Shown here: piece by piece, positions 61,144-64,000 of the stretch
Layout: each line of letters starts with the position of its first letter
Numbering within the stretch: position 1 is the stretch's first letter
NCBI GenBank assembly: GCA_965232615.1
Contig: OZ246985.1
Coordinates: 1,674,001 to 1,738,000, forward strand
DNA: 64,000 nt
From: UBA2779 sp965232615
Lineage (GTDB): Bacteria; Spirochaetota; Spirochaetia; DSM-2461
Reading direction: 5' to 3'
Notes under the pieces: generated by a model
The model's input: only the letters and a program-made list of their open reading frames with translations
The model's database searches: none
Told to the model about the DNA's origin: nothing
Translations under genes and position numbers: made by a program

Positions 61144-64000
61144 CTAGAGCATTCTTTCGATCTCCTCCAGAAACTTCTTCATTTTACTCTCCGAAATTCT
61201 TATCAAGGGCCGAATCTCACCATTGGCAGAGAGAGTCAGCTCAAGCTCCTTCATCATATACCCAGCTTCTGCAACAGCATTTTTTTTTCCTCTGGAAGCC
61301 ATCCCGGAGAGATTCGAGACAATTTCTTCATAATGGCTGCTCAGGGGACTCCAACTATCCTGAAATCTCTTCTCCCTTGCAGGATTTTCCACGCCTCGTC
61401 GGGCTCTCACCTCAATGGCCTTAAGCCAGCGGGGCATGGCCTGCCACTGTTTGAGCATTCCATCTTCAATAAAACGGCCGGTAACCATAGCTCCTGCATC
61501 TTTCATACATAGTTTCAAAAAATCCTGACGGTATCCCTTACCACTGAGTTTTTGAAGGTATTCTTCCACTTCATGGCAGGTGGTCAATATAAGGGAAATA
61601 GTTTGGAAATAATCAATGGCCGTCGAATAGAGCTGTTTTCCGCCACCGAGCAACACGGACATCCATTCCTTCTTTTTTCTTACAATTTTTGAGGCAAATA
61701 CATCAATCACAATTCTTTGCCATATCCGATCTTCCATCTGACTGGCTCCACCATGGGAAAGTGCGGTCTGTCTGGCCTCGCCCTCAAGAAATAATTGTGC
61801 TCTGAAATTTTTGATTTCTTTCTTCCAATAAATTGAAGCCAGTTTCTGCTGACCCTTGATCTGCTCTTTTTCCGCAAGAGACTTAAAATCGTAGAAACGA
61901 AGTGATACGGATTCGCCATCGTCCTTCAGGGCAGGCCACAGAAGGGAATTTCTGCCAATATTCACCGATTCGGGCAGATCTTCGGGCCAGTCTTTCAAAC
62001 CGTTGCGTTCATATTTCTGTCTGTATTTCCTGGCAGGGCTCCGAGAAGCAACGTTCTTCTGGTGATTATTCTGATACACTGGTTCAAGTTTCAGGGGATT
62101 GTAACCCGATGCCACTTCCCTGCCCTCGTCGTTCAATAAGCTGAAACGCACTTTAAGATAGTCTGGCAGTTTGTCCATTTCCCACATTGTATGGGGAATA
62201 TCGACTCCATATTCTTTGTACAGCCAGGAAGACAGGGCATATTGTAGATTCTCAACTTGCGGCATATTCTTGAAGGCCTTTTCTGCTGTTTCCGCAATGG
62301 GAAACAGTTGACGGCGTATATGTTTGGGTAGACTTCGCAGCATGGCTTCAATCTTCTCCCTGAGCAGTCCCGGAACCTTCCAGTCAATGGAACCATGTTC
62401 AATATCTGTAAGTCGCCCTGATGGGATTTTCAAAGTAACACCATCATTTTTAGCACCAGGATTGAAATGGTATGCGAGTCTCCATTTTTCACCCGATAAA
62501 TGCACTTCATCCGGGTACTGCTGGAGTTTTTCCTGCACATCAATGCCTGTAAGGAGGTCTTTTTCCTTCATGCACAGGATGGATTCCAGATTTCCATCTG
62601 TTTTTAAGACTGTATTCAATGTAGAGACATCAAGAACTTCTGCTGGAAGTCGTTGATCATAAAATGCGAGTTGAGCGTCCTCTCCAGCCATGTAATCATT
62701 CCGGCGGAGTTTAGATTCTACTGATTCCAGTTTGCGTATAAGACGTCTGTTATTTCTTAAAAATTCATAGTCCCGGGAATCCCTGTCAGCATTAATAAGA
62801 AAACTGTTAATGAAGATCTCCCTGGCTTTCCGGGGGTTAACAGGTCCAAAGGGTACCATTTTTCCATCAGAAACAAGAAATCCAAACAGACGGGATTGTT
62901 CCTCAGCCATCACTGATCCTGTTTTATTGTTCCAGTGTGGATTTATCCATTTCTTCGTCAGTAAATGCTCTCCCAGTTCTTCCAGCCATAGAGGATCAAC
63001 AGCAGCGACAGAACGGGCAAAGAGTCGGGATGTTCTCACCACCTCTGACGCAACAATCCACATTGCTGAAGTTTTCCTTGTTCCTGATCCCGGATGTATG
63101 TACACCTTTCTGTTTCGGGTTGCTTCATAACTACCGTCATTGGCAGATCTTGCAAGATGGGAAAGCAGACCGCTGATAATGGAACGGTGAATACTGGAGT
63201 ACCGTTGTGTATAACCACCCGTTTTATCCACCCATGGTTCAGGCTTCCTGCGATTGAGCCGATAGCCATTTTCTTCCATCATTAAAGCAAGTTGACGATG
63301 CACATCCATCCATTCCCGCATCCGGCGAAAAGAGAGATAATTCTCCCGGCAGTACCTCTTAAGTCTGGCTGAAAAGGCACCCTTACCTGATTGAGTGCGG
63401 AAACCATCCCATATATTCAACCAGGTAATGAAATCAGAATGCTCGTTTTTGAATCTGGCATGAGCCGATTCCGCCTGGGCTACTTTTTCCGGTGAGACTT
63501 CCCTGGGATCCTGTAAACTCAAAACCGCCACAATGGGCAGGATATCGCCAGGGCAGTTCTCCCTGTCCGCCTGAATCAGCATTCGAGCAAATCGGGGATC
63601 AATAGGCAGTTGGGCCATCATTTTCCCATCGGGAGTTAAGCTTCTGTCCTTCGTCGATACAAGAGCGCCGACTTCCATCAGTGTTCTAAGACCGTCTTTG
63701 ATTCCGGCAGTCGATGGAGGATCAACAAAAGGGAAATGTTCGATATCGGTTATATCGAGATCTATGAGACGCAGAATGACATCGGCAAGGTTCGTCCTTT
63801 TGATTTCAGGAAGTGTGTACTGGGGACGGGCAAGGTAATCCTCTTCTGAATAGAGGCGAATGCAGGTGCCATTTTCAACCCGGCCGCAACGTCCCGCTCG
63901 TTGATCCGCACTGGCCCTGGATATGGGATCGACAGGCAGCCCATGAGTACCTGTACCGGGATTGTAGCGGCTGATCCGGGCAAGCCCTGAATCGATAACA
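61144..64000 (-). CDS. hrpA: HrpA-type DEAH-box RNA helicase, C-terminal part (runs off right edge)
   Basis: About 950 C-terminal residues of an ATP-dependent RNA helicase of the HrpA family. At the window edge the frame reads VIDSGLARISRYNPGTGTHG, then SRASADQRAGRCGR (motif VI, arginine fingers) and CIRLYSEEDY. After this come the winged-helix/ratchet region (LPIDPRFARMLIQADRENCP) and the long C-terminal DUF3418-type region characteristic of HrpA (FMAEED-like MAGEDAQLAFYDQRLPAEV, WRLAYHFNPGAKNDGVTLKI). Motifs I-V lie outside the window. Its 3' end is 18 bases from a MITE-like element. Confidence 0.93.
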   Translation of the reverse strand, partial: VIDSGLARISRYNPGTGTHGLPVDPISRASADQRAGRCGRVENGTCIRLYSEEDYLARPQYTLPEIKRTNLADVILRLIDLDITDIEHFPFVDPPSTAGIKDGLRTLMEVGALVSTKDRSLTPDGKMMAQLPIDPRFARMLIQADRENCPGDILPIVAVLSLQDPREVSPEKVAQAESAHARFKNEHSDFITWLNIWDGFRTQSGKGAFSARLKRYCRENYLSFRRMREWMDVHRQLALMMEENGYRLNRRKPEPWVDKTGGYTQRYSSIHRSIISGLLSHLARSANDGSYEATRNRKVYIHPGSGTRKTSAMWIVASEVVRTSRLFARSVAAVDPLWLEELGEHLLTKKWINPHWNNKTGSVMAEEQSRLFGFLVSDGKMVPFGPVNPRKAREIFINSFLINADRDSRDYEFLRNNRRLIRKLESVESKLRRNDYMAGEDAQLAFYDQRLPAEVLDVSTLNTVLKTDGNLESILCMKEKDLLTGIDVQEKLQQYPDEVHLSGEKWRLAYHFNPGAKNDGVTLKIPSGRLTDIEHGSIDWKVPGLLREKIEAMLRSLPKHIRRQLFPIAETAEKAFKNMPQVENLQYALSSWLYKEYGVDIPHTMWEMDKLPDYLKVRFSLLNDEGREVASGYNPLKLEPVYQNNHQKNVASRSPARKYRQKYERNGLKDWPEDLPESVNIGRNSLLWPALKDDGESVSLRFYDFKSLAEKEQIKGQQKLASIYWKKEIKNFRAQLFLEGEARQTALSHGGASQMEDRIWQRIVIDVFASKIVRKKKEWMSVLLGGGKQLYSTAIDYFQTISLILTTCHEVEEYLQKLSGKGYRQDFLKLCMKDAGAMVTGRFIEDGMLKQWQAMPRWLKAIEVRARRGVENPAREKRFQDSWSPLSSHYEEIVSNLSGMASRGKKNAVAEAGYMMKELELTLSANGEIRPLIRISESKMKKFLEEIERML

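Overview
The window looks like a chromosomal segment of a spirochaete (Spirochaetota, probably a free-living member of Spirochaetales). This is an inference from gene content: many lipoproteins with lipoboxes, a class II ketol-acid reductoisomerase, a pair of DUF115 proteins, leucine-rich and LysM proteins, and C-type-lectin-fold proteins of the kinds diversified by retroelements in Treponema. Most of the window is ordinary core genome, interrupted by two accessory islands and by many copies of a short terminal-inverted-repeat element.

Layout. 1-7.1 kb: 5' part of gltB, divergent gdhA, and a sugar ABC transporter (binding protein plus two permeases, no ATPase). 7.5-12.5 kb: tRNA-Ser(GGA), small SRP RNA, dnaX-ybaB-recR, an unknown gene, an LRR protein and a PlsC-like acyltransferase. 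12.5-21.8 kb: island 1, a duplicated cassette. Each copy has, in transcription order on the minus strand, a surface lipoprotein with fibronectin-III-like repeats and a C-terminal DUF1566 (C-type lectin) domain, a perfect 14-bp hairpin, an Avd-like gene and a headless SUMF1 fragment. A PD-(D/E)XK-like gene lies between the copies. 21.8-30.9 kb: thioesterase and recC-recB-recD. 30.9-35.4 kb: island 2, with an expanded repeat element, tRNA-Ile(GAT), a third broken Avd/hairpin/lectin cassette cut by an IS1380-family element, a second PD-(D/E)XK fragment and an intact SUMF1 lipoprotein. 35.5-46.5 kb: argF, ilvC, trxA, galE, cysK-metY, an M20 peptidase, glucosyl-3-phosphoglycerate synthase, a TsaC-like protein and an FtsB-like protein. 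46.7-57.8 kb: spirochaete envelope genes, including an acidic protein, the DUF115 pair, a Memo-family protein, a membrane protein with 26 hexapeptide repeats and a degenerate GGDEF-like tail, lipoproteins and a LysM transglycosylase. 57.8-64 kb: ABC-F ATPase, dinB and the C-terminal part of an HrpA helicase.

The most interesting system is the set of diversity-generating retroelement (DGR) target cassettes. The two lipoprotein copies differ at 32 of 111 nucleotides in their last ~37 variable codons. The adjoining 3' DNA differs by one base in 405 (Avd) and one in 73 (spacer with hairpin). The differences fall almost entirely on first and second positions of NNC codons, as expected if an AAC-rich template was copied with adenine mutagenesis. 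A conserved hairpin follows each variable region and Avd-like genes lie next to them. I find no reverse transcriptase and no adenine-rich template repeat, and all three Avd copies carry frameshifts. I infer an orphan target array served in trans by a reverse transcriptase elsewhere in the genome.

The second finding is a MITE-like family (ends GGGCACCTCTAAAAA / TTTTTAGAGGTGCCC, 4-bp target duplications at two copies). It occurs about twelve times, mostly at gene 3' ends, supplies the stop codons of three genes, and bounds island 1.
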